From the NCBI GenBank assembly GCA_002104905.1, contig MCFE01000082.1, positions 1 to 64,000 of the forward strand: a stretch of 64,000 nt of DNA, in the 5' to 3' direction. Position 1 is the stretch's first letter; each line of letters begins with the position of its first letter. A model generated the notes under the pieces. That model made no database searches. It was not told the origin of the DNA and saw nothing but the letters and a program-made list of their open reading frames with translations. Of this stretch, positions 1-10,161 are shown in pieces. This stretch comes from Basidiobolus meristosporus CBS 931.73 (taxonomy: Eukaryota; Basidiobolomycota; Basidiobolomycetes; Basidiobolales; Basidiobolaceae). Made by a program: the position numbers and the translations under genes.

Positions 1-1987
1 GGAGCCGTATATGCCATATTTTTGAGCAATCAAGAGTGGCCAATGCCTCTTTATATTAGCAAACAGTAATTTCCAAATCTGGATCGGCTCGCTGAAATAA
101 TTTTGAAATGGTAATGGAAACAGCTGACCATAGATAAGACACCTTCTAAAATTCGTTACCAGCGATTCTAGTGGTAGTTCCTCTGGAAACCGTGAAAATG
201 TTCTGATCACGACCAGATAGGTAAGAAGAATGCCCTCAATCGAAATCCAGGATCCTCTTATCAGGCCCAAAATGGAGGCTTCTGACCAACAAGCACATGA
301 TGCGATTTCCTCACTGGTAACTTCAGTGAAGTACGTGATCCATTCGGTTTGAAAGGTAACGCTATATATGTCGAGCCCTGACAACCGGCTTATTCCCAGA
401 ATTTTTTTATCACAAAAAACCCAGATCCTGGATATTATTGCATGGCAGCCTAGGTGATATATGGCAATGGGTAACGGCTACCCACTAGCCATCATCTGAT
501 GGAAAGCTACACTTGACTGGTTGCCATAAATGTACCCTTCATCACATCATCATGCTTGGGGGACTGAGACAAGCTCGGATTCAACTTTCATCCTAATTTA
601 CCCTATCTCACCCGTGCTCCCTCTGAAAAATCGTATTTGGAGAGGTGAATTTTCCCACACAGCATCGATATGAAAGTGGCACTTTGGTCACGTTTAGTCA
701 TTAGCACAATTTCAATCTGGCTGAATATTCAGACGATATCAGTGACCACCCAAAACTATAATTCGATGGAAAAGAATTTGCTTTTTATTAATAAGCTTCA
801 AGCGAATCCCAGCAAGCCTATATACACGATGTCCAGAATGTGCCAGGTCAACCACTACGGGTAATTCCAAGAGTAGTTGCGATACCACAGAGTATTATCG
901 CTCATACTGAGAGTTGTTCAATCAGCAATCTAAAAAAAGTGCTAGTAGCAATTGATCACATTGAATCAAAAGTGATAAAGGCAGTAACCGCATATAGTTA
1001 ACCTAGACCCACACCAGCTCACAATGCCAGCACATGATCGCTCCGGTTAACCCACATCCTGTAAGATGAAGTAATTGGTTGAAATCAGCTGCTATTGATG
1101 AGGTTCAATTCGCGGTGATTGAGGTCCAGAAAACTGTCAGACAACTGCCTCACAAAACCCTAAATATTGGGAGAGTATCTGACTTTCCTAGGCCTAGATT
1201 AAGAGTTTACCTTCGACTTGACTGGATATCGCATTCGGTCGAAAATCAGGTCTTTTCAGAAATTCAAATCCTTATTCGATCCTGACCAAAGTGGAATTTT
1301 TTTCACCATGCAGATTTCCCTTATCATAGTGCCATTAGTAGGGTTTCTGGAAATATGGGCAAAATAAATCCATCTATCGGGTTTAAGGTGATCAAATAAT
1401 GTCATCACTTCTTGGTCAACAATATTGGTTTCCAATTTCAATCATCACAGTCTTTTGTTAATCAATGAATGCTGGCAGGAAACGCAAAGCGATGAAAATA
1501 GCCAACTTCTTTCCGTAGCAATATCAAGAATATTCCCTCCGCAAATGGAGTGGATGACCCAATGAACAGAGTTGTGCTACTTTATGGGAAGTGATAAGTT
1601 CCACGCGGATCAAGGCTAATATGACTCACTTCAAAGTTGGATAATATTCCTAAAGTTCGGCGCCGTTCATCTTTTTCAATGGGGATTCAATATCCGCCAT
1701 TTCCGTGATCACGTTATCCACCGCCACCATCGTTTTACAGCACTGCCAATTGTAATATTGAATTATATCGCTGTGTGTATGATCAGGTGAAGTATATGAT
1801 AACACAGGTCGGGTGCGGTGGGGTATCTGAGAAAAATAGAGAACTGTGATATTGGAAAGATGGTGTTGCTAACATCACAGTGCGGCGTTATGAACTCAAG
1901 ATGGCGCAAAAAACCTAGATTCATTGAGAAACCAGGTTGAGTCCTATTATGGGCATCAGCGATTACCCAGGAAACATGATTTATTTT
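1..1987. other. No gene recognised
   Basis: Only short ORFs without recognisable domains, codon bias or splice structure are present on either strand. Recognisable repeat sequence begins at about 1988. Confidence 0.6.
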
Positions 1988-2410
1988 TGTTATGAGAGTT
2001 TTGGAGATACTGGATGTGCTTGGGGGAACAAGTAGATTATATGATTTTGACCCAATGAAGAATTGAATGTAAATGTGACATCTATACATTTCTATTCTGG
2101 TATTTGATGGATTACCTGAATAACAGCAAAGCACCAGCATATAACCAAAGGAATAACATCAAGATATAAGCAAATTACTATACTGGAACTGAATGGAGCA
2201 TCAAACAAGTAACATAGTATTCATTTGTTTCTCCAAATAATTGATACAACACCAGACATCCTGCAACACACTTGTGCTCCAGTTGATGTCCATATGCACA
2301 TGGAATAATAAAGTTGCCAGAATTGGATGAACCAAATCTTCACATATTAAGTGGATCATCTAACTGCAATCCAAGTGACTAAGCTAGGCCAATGATAATG
2401 TATATTTACA
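1988..2410 (-). repeat. Old degraded LTR copy (copia family)
   Basis: The start (TGTTATGAGAGTTTTGGAGA at 1988) and roughly the next 110 bases align with the LTR at 2666-3011 with many substitutions. A second matching block at about 2369-2410 (AAGTGACTAAGCTAGG) corresponds to the other LTR end. The middle is diverged or replaced. The LTR reads on the minus strand. It is probably the oldest copy in the cluster. Confidence 0.6.
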
Positions 2411-2462
2411 AAATTTAAATTTGTTTGAATCATGGTGGCAAGTAACAATTCATTGAAATTAC

Positions 2463-2665
2463 TGTTGCAAGGGTTTTGGATATATTGGAAGCAATTGGGA
2501 GAACAAGTGGCCTATGTGGTTTTCATTTGATGATTTGCAGAATGTTGAAGTAGTTTTTATAACACTGTATCATGTTACCAAAAAAAAGTATGTTAAATGC
2601 ATTTAGCAGCATGTGTGCAAGGTTTGTAGCTGTTTAGACAGCTTTGGCAAATCTCATGTTCTGAG
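2463..2665 (-). repeat. Truncated LTR copy
   Basis: It begins TGTTGCAAGGG at 2463 and follows the family LTR for about 200 bases. It then stops abruptly where the complete LTR at 2666 begins, which suggests that the later insertion or a deletion truncated it. Confidence 0.7.
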
Positions 2666-3011
2666 TGTTGTAAGAGTCTTAGAGATATTGGATGTGATTT
2701 GGAATACATGTAGATTATATGGTCTCACTTGATGATTTGTTGAATGTACTCAAAGTATTGATAATTTTACATGATCTTGACATTGATTACATGCAGCATA
2801 GGCTTATCAAGGTCACAAAAACATGTGGCAAGGTTTGTGGCTGTTTGGATAGCTTATCTGATTTTCATGTTCTGGGTACCAGATGTTTTGGTGAAAATAT
2901 TCTAAGTAAATCCAACAAGGAAATTGGTCAGTATTCACTAGGATTTGAATGTAATGATCCAAATGACTTAGTCAGGTAAGTATTTAGGTGGAATCACAAA
3001 TTTTTACAACA
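2666..3011 (-). repeat. 3' LTR of the copia element
   Basis: 346 bp, starting TGTTGTAAGAG and ending TTTTTACAACA on the plus strand, with inverted ends TGTTGTAA/TTACAACA. It is directly adjacent to a purine-rich tract on the minus strand, which fixes the inner boundary at 3011. Confidence 0.88.
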
Positions 3012-3020
3012 CTCCCACTC
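3012..3020 (-). other. Polypurine tract
   Basis: Minus-strand sequence GAGTGGGAG lies immediately 5' of the 3' LTR (TGTTGTAAAAA). This is the expected position and composition of the plus-strand primer of an LTR retrotransposon. Confidence 0.75.
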
Positions 3021-3081
3021 AACTGAATGTTCATACTGACTAGTCCTAATTTTGATATAAGATATCATAACTTGTCTCTAG

Positions 3082-4500
3082 CTAATAGTTTGGTAAATAT
3101 GTCTGCATCATTTCATCTGTAGAACAGTAACCTGAGTTAACCAAGCTATTTTCTATAGCTTCACATAGAAAATGATGTCTAATATCCATGTGCTTAGTTG
3201 TAGCATGAAAAGTTGGATTTCTACCTAATTGTATACATCCTTGGCTATCTTGAAATAAAGTAATAGGTGTTTTTTGACATGAGCCTAAATCTTTAAAATG
3301 GTTCCTTAGCCTCATTGCTTCTTTTGTAGCTTCACAGGCTGACATGTACTCTGTCTCTGTGGTAGAGAGTACTATGGTTGGTTGCTTTCTTGAATTCCAT
3401 GAAATTGCTCCTTTACAGTAAAGAAAGGTGTATCCAGTGGTGGATCTTCTGTCTTCCAAATTTTGTAGCCAATTAGCATTAGAGTATCCCATAAGATCCT
3501 GTTCTAAATTAGTATAGGTGTATTGTAAGCAGATATCAGCAGTTCCTTTTAGGTATCTAAAAATCTGCTTAACTGCTGCAATATGACCAGATCCATAGTG
3601 CTGATTGTGCTGGCTGACAACTCCTACTAAATATGAGATATATGGATGTGTTCCAAGCATGATATACATCAGACTGCTGACCATAGAATAATAAGGAAAG
3701 TCAGGGCTCTCAGATGGCACCAAGCTCTCTTGATTTGGTTGAGTTTTGACCAAGTTAAGGTTTGTCTCCATTGGGGTAGCTGCCGGCTTACAGTCTTCCA
3801 TTTGGTACTTCTTTAGTACATCTTGAGTATACCTGGATTGGCTTAGGGTGATAGTCTGAGTACTACTGTCTATGGAGAACTTAATCCCCAAGCAGTAACC
3901 AAGTTCTCCTAGATCAGACATCTTGAACTCTTGAGATAGGCTGGATTTAGTCTCTTCCAATGTTGCTAAGTAATTTGTGGCTATAATAGATCATCCACAT
4001 ATAGAGCTAATAGAGCTGGATTTGCTCTATCTGGCTTATAGTATATACTATAGTCAGCATTACTCCTTTTGAAACTCAAAGATTCCAAATAAGAATCTAT
4101 CTTGCAACACCAGACTCTTGGTGATCATTGCAGACCAAATAGGGATTTTTAAGCTTGCAGACCAAATGGGTGTTATCTTAGTCAACAAACACATCAAGCT
4201 GGTCCATATACATGTCCTTATCAAGGTTGTCATTCAGAAATGCAGCTTTTACATCCATATGTTATGTAAAAAACTTTTACTTGGCTGCAACAGCCAATAT
4301 CAATCTGATAGAACTAAACTTGGCTACTGATGCAAAGGTCTCAGTATAGTCAAGTCCTTTTGTTTGGGGGTATCCTTTGGTCACAAGTCTTGCTTTATAT
4401 CTTTCAATTGTACCATCAGCATTATACTTTGTCTTAAAGACCCATCTGAATCCAATTGATTTTTGGTTGATTGGTAATTTCACTGAGTTCAAAGTTTTAT
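3082..4500 (-). pseudogene. Copia reverse transcriptase and RNase H remnant
   Basis: The 4277-4492 part carries the RT N-terminal block ([26 protein letters not shown]). The catalytic LYVDDL motif is readable near 3985-4005 on the minus strand. The open stretch 3082-3960 holds the RT thumb (LGEL.YCLGI, TRYTQDVLKKY-like) and RNase H (ADWLQNLEDRRSTTGY-like, TTETEYMSACEATKEA, TKHMDIRHHF). One base is missing just after YVDDLL, and there are further stops between 3961 and 4276, so the domain is dead. The homology is unambiguous. Confidence 0.88.
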
Positions 4501-4625
4501 ATACATCAGGGCCTGATATTCCTCAGTCATTGCAGATCTCCAAAACTTTGTCTGAGGGCCGTTTAGGGCCTCTTTTACAGTCTGGTGCTCATCAATATGG
4601 ACTGAATAGGTATAGGCCAAGTTTG

Positions 4626-4974
4626 TGTTGTGAAAATTTGTAAATCCACCAAAATATTCACCTGACTTAGCCATTCAGATTGTTACCTTCAGATCCTAGA
4701 GAATACTGACCAAATTTCTTGTTGGGATTTACTTAGAATATTTTCACCAAAACACCAGGTACCCAGATCATGAAAATTTTCAAAGTTGTCCAAACAGCCC
4801 CAAACTTTGCACACATGTTCTTGGGACCTTCCTTAACCTATTCTACATGCTTGTTATGCCAAGACCATGTAAAAGTATAAATACTACTTTTACAATCAAT
4901 AAATTATTAAGTGAAAACCACTTCATCTGCTTGTTCTCCCAATCACTTCCGCTATCTCCAAGACTCTTACAACA
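4626..4974 (+). repeat. Solo LTR with perfect 5-bp target duplication
   Basis: 349 bp, TGTTGTGAAAATTTG to CTCTTACAACA, in the orientation opposite to the host element. It is flanked by GTTTG at 4621-4625 and GTTTG at 4975-4979. Pol sequence of the host element is on both sides, so this is a later insertion that recombined to a solo LTR. It fixes the family LTR ends and the 5-bp duplication. Confidence 0.9.
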
Positions 4975-5320
4975 GTTTGTACCCTCATTGATTTAGTAAT
5001 CTGGGCTATTTCTTGTCCAATTGGATCTCCAGGCATTTTACACTGGAATGATCACTTCTGGAATATTCCTGGGCACTACTTCAGGCTGAACCACAGTTGT
5101 AGAGTCCACTGGAGTGGAAAAATTCTCATTGTTTTACTCTGATTCAATCCTGACCATTGGTGGACTTGAGATTGGATTCTTGTCATCATCAGATGTCATT
5201 TTTTGTGAAATTTTGAGTTTTCATCAAACAACACATCCCTGGACTAGATTAGCTTCTTTGCTCTGGTATTGTAGAGTCTGTATGCTTTACTCTTGTTGCA
5301 GTAGCCCAAAAATGTGCATT

Positions 5321-6050
5321 TTACACTTTTTGGCTCATATTTTGACTGATTTCTGGGCAGTCTTTTGGCATATGCTGTACACCCAAATATTCTAAGATAT
5401 TCTGCACTTGGTCTGTATCCATACTATGCTTCAAATGGAGTAGAATTACAATGTATTTTGTGGTTACTGCTATTTTTAAGGTACACAGCTGTGGCAACTC
5501 ATTTTGCCCAAATATCATAGGATAACTTAGGCTAAACCCTAACCCATTAATTTTGCAGAATTGGATCATGAGTTTTGAGGCATATTCTCCACTATTTTCA
5601 AATCATGTTTTCTTGTTTTTTTCACTAGTTTCTCTCTCCACCATGGTATTAAGCTCCCTGAGCTTAGAGAGAGCTTCTACCATTCTTTCCACAAAATAAA
5701 CCTATATATATTCTCTATAATCATCAATAAAAGTGATTAAATACTTTAAACTTCACCTAAGGATAAATTTTGCATAGGTCCACACAGATCAGAGTGAATT
5801 TGCATTAATTTCTTCTTAGTTTTGATTAGCTTAGAGCTTTTGAACAGTTGTCTGACTTGTTTCCCTTATATGCAGGCTCCACAGTACTCCAAGAGCTGGG
5901 GGATCAATTTTTTCTCTGGAAATTAACTGTTCTTGGATCATTTTGTGCAAATAATCAAAGTTGATGTGTTCAAATCTCCTATGCAAAAGTTTTGGTGTTT
6001 CTTCATTTATGTTACATATATTGGCTTCCAGATATGGTGGAAAACAACCA
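5321..6050 (-). pseudogene. Copia integrase and GAG-pre-integrase remnant
   Basis: On the minus strand, around 5890-6030, a GAG-pre-integrase segment of the type HRRFEHINFDYLHKM is readable. Around 5700-5745 an integrase core block (ITFIDDY) is present with its aspartates. The 5321-5569 segment shows an ILEYLGV...FA-type integrase/zipper stretch. Stops and frame changes break the reading frame many times. The assignment rests on motif order between protease and RT. Confidence 0.75.
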
Positions 6051-6249
6051 ACTTGTATAGATTCTGATCACTGACACCCAAAGCAATATGAGCACCACTT
6101 TGATCAGTGATCCTCATCCAGTATTGTGAAAGCTTAAACTGAGTCCTTCTATTATGGCCTTACTTATTAATAGTAGGCTCTTGGTTATTTCTGGTACATA
6201 GAGTACTTCTTTGAAGGTAGTGTGTGGCTTCCTTAACTCCTTCTAGGGT

Positions 6250-6491
6250 TTACTTGGATAGTTCATTCTCCCACTTCATTGAGTATTCTATCCTCACCTG
6301 TGAAAATGTTTTATATAGAATTTCTTGATATTGGGTAAAAGGTCCATTTGGGTGTGCAAAGTGTTGAGATGCTCCAGAGTAAATATACCAGATCTGGAAA
6401 TCCATATTTGTGGTCATATTTAGTGCAGATATGAATAGTCTATCCTCAGTTGTTGCATCATTCTCATATACAGGCTGCTTCTGCTTACTAT
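6250..6491 (-). pseudogene. Copia aspartic protease remnant
   Basis: The retropepsin signature of copia elements (W-x-I-D-S-G-A-S-x-H) is recognisable as WYIYSGASQHFAHPNGPF. The catalytic aspartate position reads Tyr, so the copy is inactive. A later solo LTR begins immediately upstream on this strand at 6492. Confidence 0.8.
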
Positions 6492-6825
6492 TGTTGTAAG
6501 AGTCTTTGAGATATTGGAAGTAGATTATGTGGTCTTCACTTAATGATTTATTGAATGTAAAAGTAATATTTATACTCTTGCATGGTGTTGGCATAACAAG
6601 CATGTATAATAGGTTAAGGAAGGTCCCAAGAACATGTGCACAAACTTTGGGGCTGTTTCAATAACTTTGAGAATTTTCATGATCTGGGTACATGGTATTT
6701 TGGTGAAAATATTTGAAGTAAATCCCAACAAGAAATTTGGTCAGTATTCTCTAGGATTTAGAGGTAATGATCTAAGTGACTAAGCTAGGTGAATATTTAG
6801 GTGGAATTACAAATTTTTTACAACT
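6492..6825 (-). repeat. LTR copy with ACTAT duplication
   Basis: A near-complete family LTR, in the same orientation as the host element, inserted between the protease and the gag knuckle. ACTAT precedes it (6487-6491), and ACTAT (6823-6827) overlaps its far end, which has lost three bases (ACAACA reduced to ACA before the duplication). Confidence 0.8.
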
Positions 6826-6840
6826 ATCTCACTTTATGAG

Positions 6841-6882
6841 GCACTGGTATGATGTGTGGCCTTTCCATTTGCAGTATCTGCA
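6841..6882 (-). pseudogene. Gag CCHC zinc knuckle
   Basis: The minus strand reads CRYCKWKGHTSYQC, an exact C-x2-C-x4-H-x4-C retroviral-type knuckle. It lies between gag and protease as expected for copia Gag. The surrounding frame is broken by LTR insertions on both sides (6492-6825 and 6952-7297). Confidence 0.8.
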
Positions 6883-6951
6883 AACCAGGTTGCCATGGCC
6901 TCTAAAAGGTCTTAGATACCTCCTTTGTTAGTTATCACTGTGTATCACTAT

Positions 6952-7297
6952 TGTAAGAGTCTTGGAGATATTGGAAGTGATTAGGAGAACAAGTAGAATA
7001 TGAGGATTTGACTCAATGGTTTATTAAGTGTAAAAGTAGCATATATACTTTTACATGATCTTGGCAATGCAAGCTTGCAGTATAGGCTAAGAAAGGTCCC
7101 AAGGACATGTGTGCAAAGAATGAGGCTGTTTGGATCACTTTGAGAATTCTTGTATTCTAGGTACCTGGTATTTTGGTGATAATAATCTAAATTAATCCCC
7201 ACAAGGAATTTGGTCAGTATTCTCTAGGATATGAAGGTTATTATCTGAGTGACTAAGCTAGATGAATATTTAGGTGGAATTACCAATATTGACAACA
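6952..7297 (-). repeat. LTR copy
   Basis: Starts TGTAAGAGTC and ends GACAACA. It is about 346 bp and follows the family consensus with moderate divergence. ACTAT precedes it, but no matching duplication follows. Confidence 0.8.
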
Positions 7298-7331
7298 ATT
7301 AAGGCATTTTCTCTTTCCTGCTTGTTGATGC

Positions 7332-7546
7332 TGTTGTAAAAGTCTTGGAGATATTGGAAGTGATTGGGAGAACAAGTAGATTGTGTGGTTTTCACTTAAT
7401 GATTTACTGAATGTAAAAGTAGTATTTTAACTTTTACATGGTCATGGCATGACAAGCACATAGAATAGGTTACAGAAGGTCCCAAGAACATGTGTGCAAA
7501 GTTTGGGGCTGTTTGGACAACTTTGAGAATTTTCATGGTCTGGGTA
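7332..7546 (-). repeat. Partial LTR copy
   Basis: Starts TGTTGTAAAAG and follows the LTR for about 215 bases to GTCTGGGTA. It then passes abruptly into gag-like sequence. The far third of the LTR is missing. Confidence 0.75.
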
Positions 7547-8504
7547 TGATTTCTTAATTCTTCATCCTGGAGCCTTCCATATACAAACTCTAAGGTCAAA
7601 TCTTCAGATCTGGACTCTAGGGCTGATACAAGGCCTAGAAACCTATCTGTTAGGCTTTCAGGATGATAACTATTGCATACACATAAGTAGTTGGTGTGCC
7701 CACAAATTCCATCTCATCCACTTGCAGGGTAATTTTGTGAATTAGATTTTGCATTTCCTCTCCTGGCAGCATCTTTGTGGTAAGGAATTTGCGTCTGAGA
7801 TACAATTTCATAGCAACTGAACATGACTGATATATGTCTTTTAATGCCTTCCAGGCATTCTGTGCAATTTTTGCTCTTGAGCATTGAATTAGCAACTTGT
7901 CCTTGTTGTAAAAGTTTGTAATTCCACTGAAATATTCACCTAACTTAGTCACTCAGATCATTACCTTCATATCCTAGAGAATACTGTGCATACTTCTTGT
8001 GGGGATTTATTTAGAATATTTTCACCAAAATACCATGCACCCAGATCATGAAAATTTGATAAGTTGCCCAAACAGCCCCAAACTTTGCACACATGTTCTT
8101 GGGATCTTCCTTAACCTATTTTACATGCTTGTTATGCCCAGACCATGTAAAAGTATAAATACTACTTTTACATTCAATAAATCATTAAGTGAAAGCCACA
8201 TAATCTACATGTCCTCCCAATCACTTCCAATATCTCCAAGACTCTAACAACAGTCTTTGACATTAAGGCAATTGCAGTCAAAGACACTTTGTTCTTTCTT
8301 CTGGTACTTTGAGGCTTCCTCTCCCTCATTTTCAATGGGGCATTCTTCTCCCATGACAATATCCCAAAGGCCTCTTTCTTGTATCAGCATCTGCATCTTC
8401 ACCCTCCACACTTGGTAGTTAAATCCATCCAACTTTTCAGCAGAGAGAAAGATTCCAGTAATAACAGTAGTAGACATTGCACAGAGTGACAGCTTGGGGC
8501 TCAT
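7547..8504 (-). pseudogene. Copia gag remnant, split by a solo LTR
   Basis: The N-terminal piece (8504-8253) contains the UBN2-type gag block KLDGFNYQVWRVKMQMLI and GLWDIVMGEE. The continuation (7903-7650) contains AWKALKDIYQSCSVAMKLYLRRKF. The two halves are separated by the solo LTR at 7904-8252. Gag of this family packages element RNA. The ATG at 8504 lies inside the primer-binding site, and another in-frame ATG is at 8477. Confidence 0.82.
7904..8252 (+). repeat. Solo LTR inside gag
   Basis: 349 bp, TGTTGTAAAAG to CTAACAACA, opposite to the host element. The flanks GTCCT (7899-7903) and GTCTT (8253-8257) are a 5-bp duplication with one change. Gag similarity continues on both sides. Confidence 0.87.
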
Positions 8505-8509
8505 AACTG
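8497..8509 (-). other. Primer-binding site, half-tRNA(iMet) type
   Basis: The plus strand carries GGGCTCATAAC two to four bases inside the 5' LTR. This matches the anticodon arm of eukaryotic initiator tRNA-Met (GGGCUCAUAAC) rather than its 3' end. Drosophila copia and yeast Ty5 are known to prime from the internal half of initiator tRNA. The match and position are seen; use as a primer is inferred. Confidence 0.7.
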
Positions 8510-8511
8510 GC

Positions 8512-8857
8512 TGTAAGAGTCTTCAAGACACTGGAAGTGATTGGCAGAACAAGTAGCTTATGTAGTTTTCACTTAGTGATTTATTGAATGTAAAAGTGGT
8601 ATTTAATCTATTATATGATTGTTGTATACTAAGCATGTAGAGTGGGCTAAGGAAGGTCCCACAAGCATGTGTGCAATGTCTGGGGCTATTTGGACAACTT
8701 TGAGAATTTTTGTGTTCTGTGTACCTGATATTTTGGTGAATATATTTCAAGTAAATCCCAACAGGGAATTTAGTCAGTATTCTCTAATATATGTAGGTAT
8801 TGATATAAGTGACTAAGTTAGGTCAATGCTTCGATGGAATTACTAACATTTACAACA
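8512..8857 (-). repeat. 5' LTR of the copia element
   Basis: 346 bp from TGTAAGAGTC to TTTACAACA, next to the primer-binding site and gag start on the minus strand. It is clearly diverged from the 3' LTR, so the insertion is not recent. Confidence 0.82.
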
Positions 8858-9337
8858 CATACATGCACACCCCCTGCAATTTACACACTTATATCACTTC
8901 AGCTTTATGGCTTTTTAATGTGATACCTACAAAGTTGCCACATATTTTGTATTGCTGGTAGCATATACAACATGCAAACATATGCTTTTAATTTCAAATC
9001 TGTACATCTGGACTCTGGGGCTAATGCAAGGCTTTTAAGCTTGTCTTCCCAGGCTATTCAGGAGGGTAACAATCACACTGTCATCAGCAGTTGGTACACT
9101 AATTGATTCCATCCCATCAACCAATAATGTAAATGTATTAATTTGATTTTTCACTTCTTCTTTTGAGAGCATCCCTGTAGTCAAGAGTATTTGTCTAAGC
9201 AATATTTTTGTAGCCGCTGAACATGACTGATAGGTGTCTTCTAATGCCTTCTAGGCATTCTTGGTCATATTTGTTTTTGAGCATTGAAATAGCAATTTGT
9301 TTATAACATTATAGCATATGCAGTTAAGGGCACATTA

Positions 9338-9687
9338 TGCTGTAAAAGTTTGGAATACCACCTAAATATTCACATAACTTAGTCACTTAGATCAATACCT
9401 ACAAATCTCAGAGAATACTGACTAAACTCCTTGTTGGGATTTACTTGGCATATTTTCACCAAAACATCAGGTGCCCAGAACATGAAAATTCTCAAAGTTG
9501 TCCAAACAGGCCCAAACTTTGCACACAGGTTCTTGGGACATTCCTCAATCTATTCTACATGTTTGTGATGCCAAGACCATGTAAAAGTATAGATAATACA
9601 TTTACACTAAATAAATCATCAAGCGAAAGCCACATAATCTACTTGTTCCCCCAATAAACTTCCAATATCTCCATGACTCTTGCAACA
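9338..9687 (+). repeat. Solo LTR inside the second gag remnant
   Basis: About 350 bp, TGCTGTAAAAG to TTGCAACA, in the plus orientation. The flanks CATTA and CGTTT match at only 3 of 5 positions. By aligning the two gags, the site is about 40 bases from the site of the solo LTR at 7904. Confidence 0.78.
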
Positions 9688-9885
9688 CGTTTTCCTTCCT
9701 TCTGGTACTGCAAGGCTTCTTCTCGTACATTCTGAGGGGGGTATTCTTCTCCCGTAATAAACTTCAAAGAGCCTCTTTCCTATAGCAGTAGCTTTATCTT
9801 TACCTTCCAGACTTGGTGGTTAGGCCCGTCCAACTTTACTGAAGAAGAGGAAGCGCCAATAATAGCTGTGATGTTCAGTCAATGA

Positions 9886-10161
9886 TATGTTGAATGCATT
9901 AGTAGCGCTAATACCTTAACACAGTCTTTGCAAGACAAGTGCCTTGAATATGTTCAGGAAGGTCCCAAGAGCATGTGGGCAAATTTAGAGGCTGTCTGGA
10001 CAGCTCATCAATTTTTCAAGTCCTGTGTACCTGATATATTGGTGAAATACTCCAACTAAATCCCGACATGGAATTTGGGCAGAATTCTCTGAGGTCTGTA
10101 GTCAATGATCCAAGTGACTAAGTCAAGTGAACATTTAGGTGTATTTACGAAACTTACCACA
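9886..10161 (-). repeat. Degraded LTR, probable 5' LTR of the second element
   Basis: About 275 bases follow the family LTR (GGTCCCAAGAGCATG, then GTACCTGATATATTGGTGAA, then CCAAGTGACTAAGT). The first roughly 60 bases are missing or unrecognisable. It ends near ACTTACCACA. Confidence 0.65.

Larger units (their letters stand above)
2666..8857 (-). mobile_element. Ty1/copia LTR retrotransposon, decayed, with nested insertions
   Basis: Read on the minus strand, the order is 5' LTR (8512-8857), primer-binding site (8497-8509), gag, CCHC knuckle, aspartic protease, GAG-pre-integrase and integrase, reverse transcriptase, RNase H, polypurine tract and 3' LTR (2666-3011). Integrase before reverse transcriptase is the Ty1/copia order. 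Both LTRs measure 346 bp and share TGTTGTAA..TTACAACA-type ends. The coding region is broken by stops, frameshifts and at least five later LTR insertions, so it cannot encode a working polyprotein. The 5-bp sequences outside the two LTRs do not match (CTGAG at 2661-2665, CATAC at 8858-8862), so the outer LTRs may not be from a single insertion, or a flank was rearranged. Confidence 0.88.
8990..10161 (-). mobile_element. Second, older copia element remnant (5' LTR plus gag)
   Basis: Sequences at 9000-9337 and 9688-9870 are diverged duplicates of the gag at 7650-8504. For example, the blocks that encode the KLDG..VWR region and the AWKAL region are recognisable on the minus strand. It is bounded by a degraded LTR at 9886-10161 and truncated near 8860 against the younger element's LTR. 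No intact ORF remains. Confidence 0.7.
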
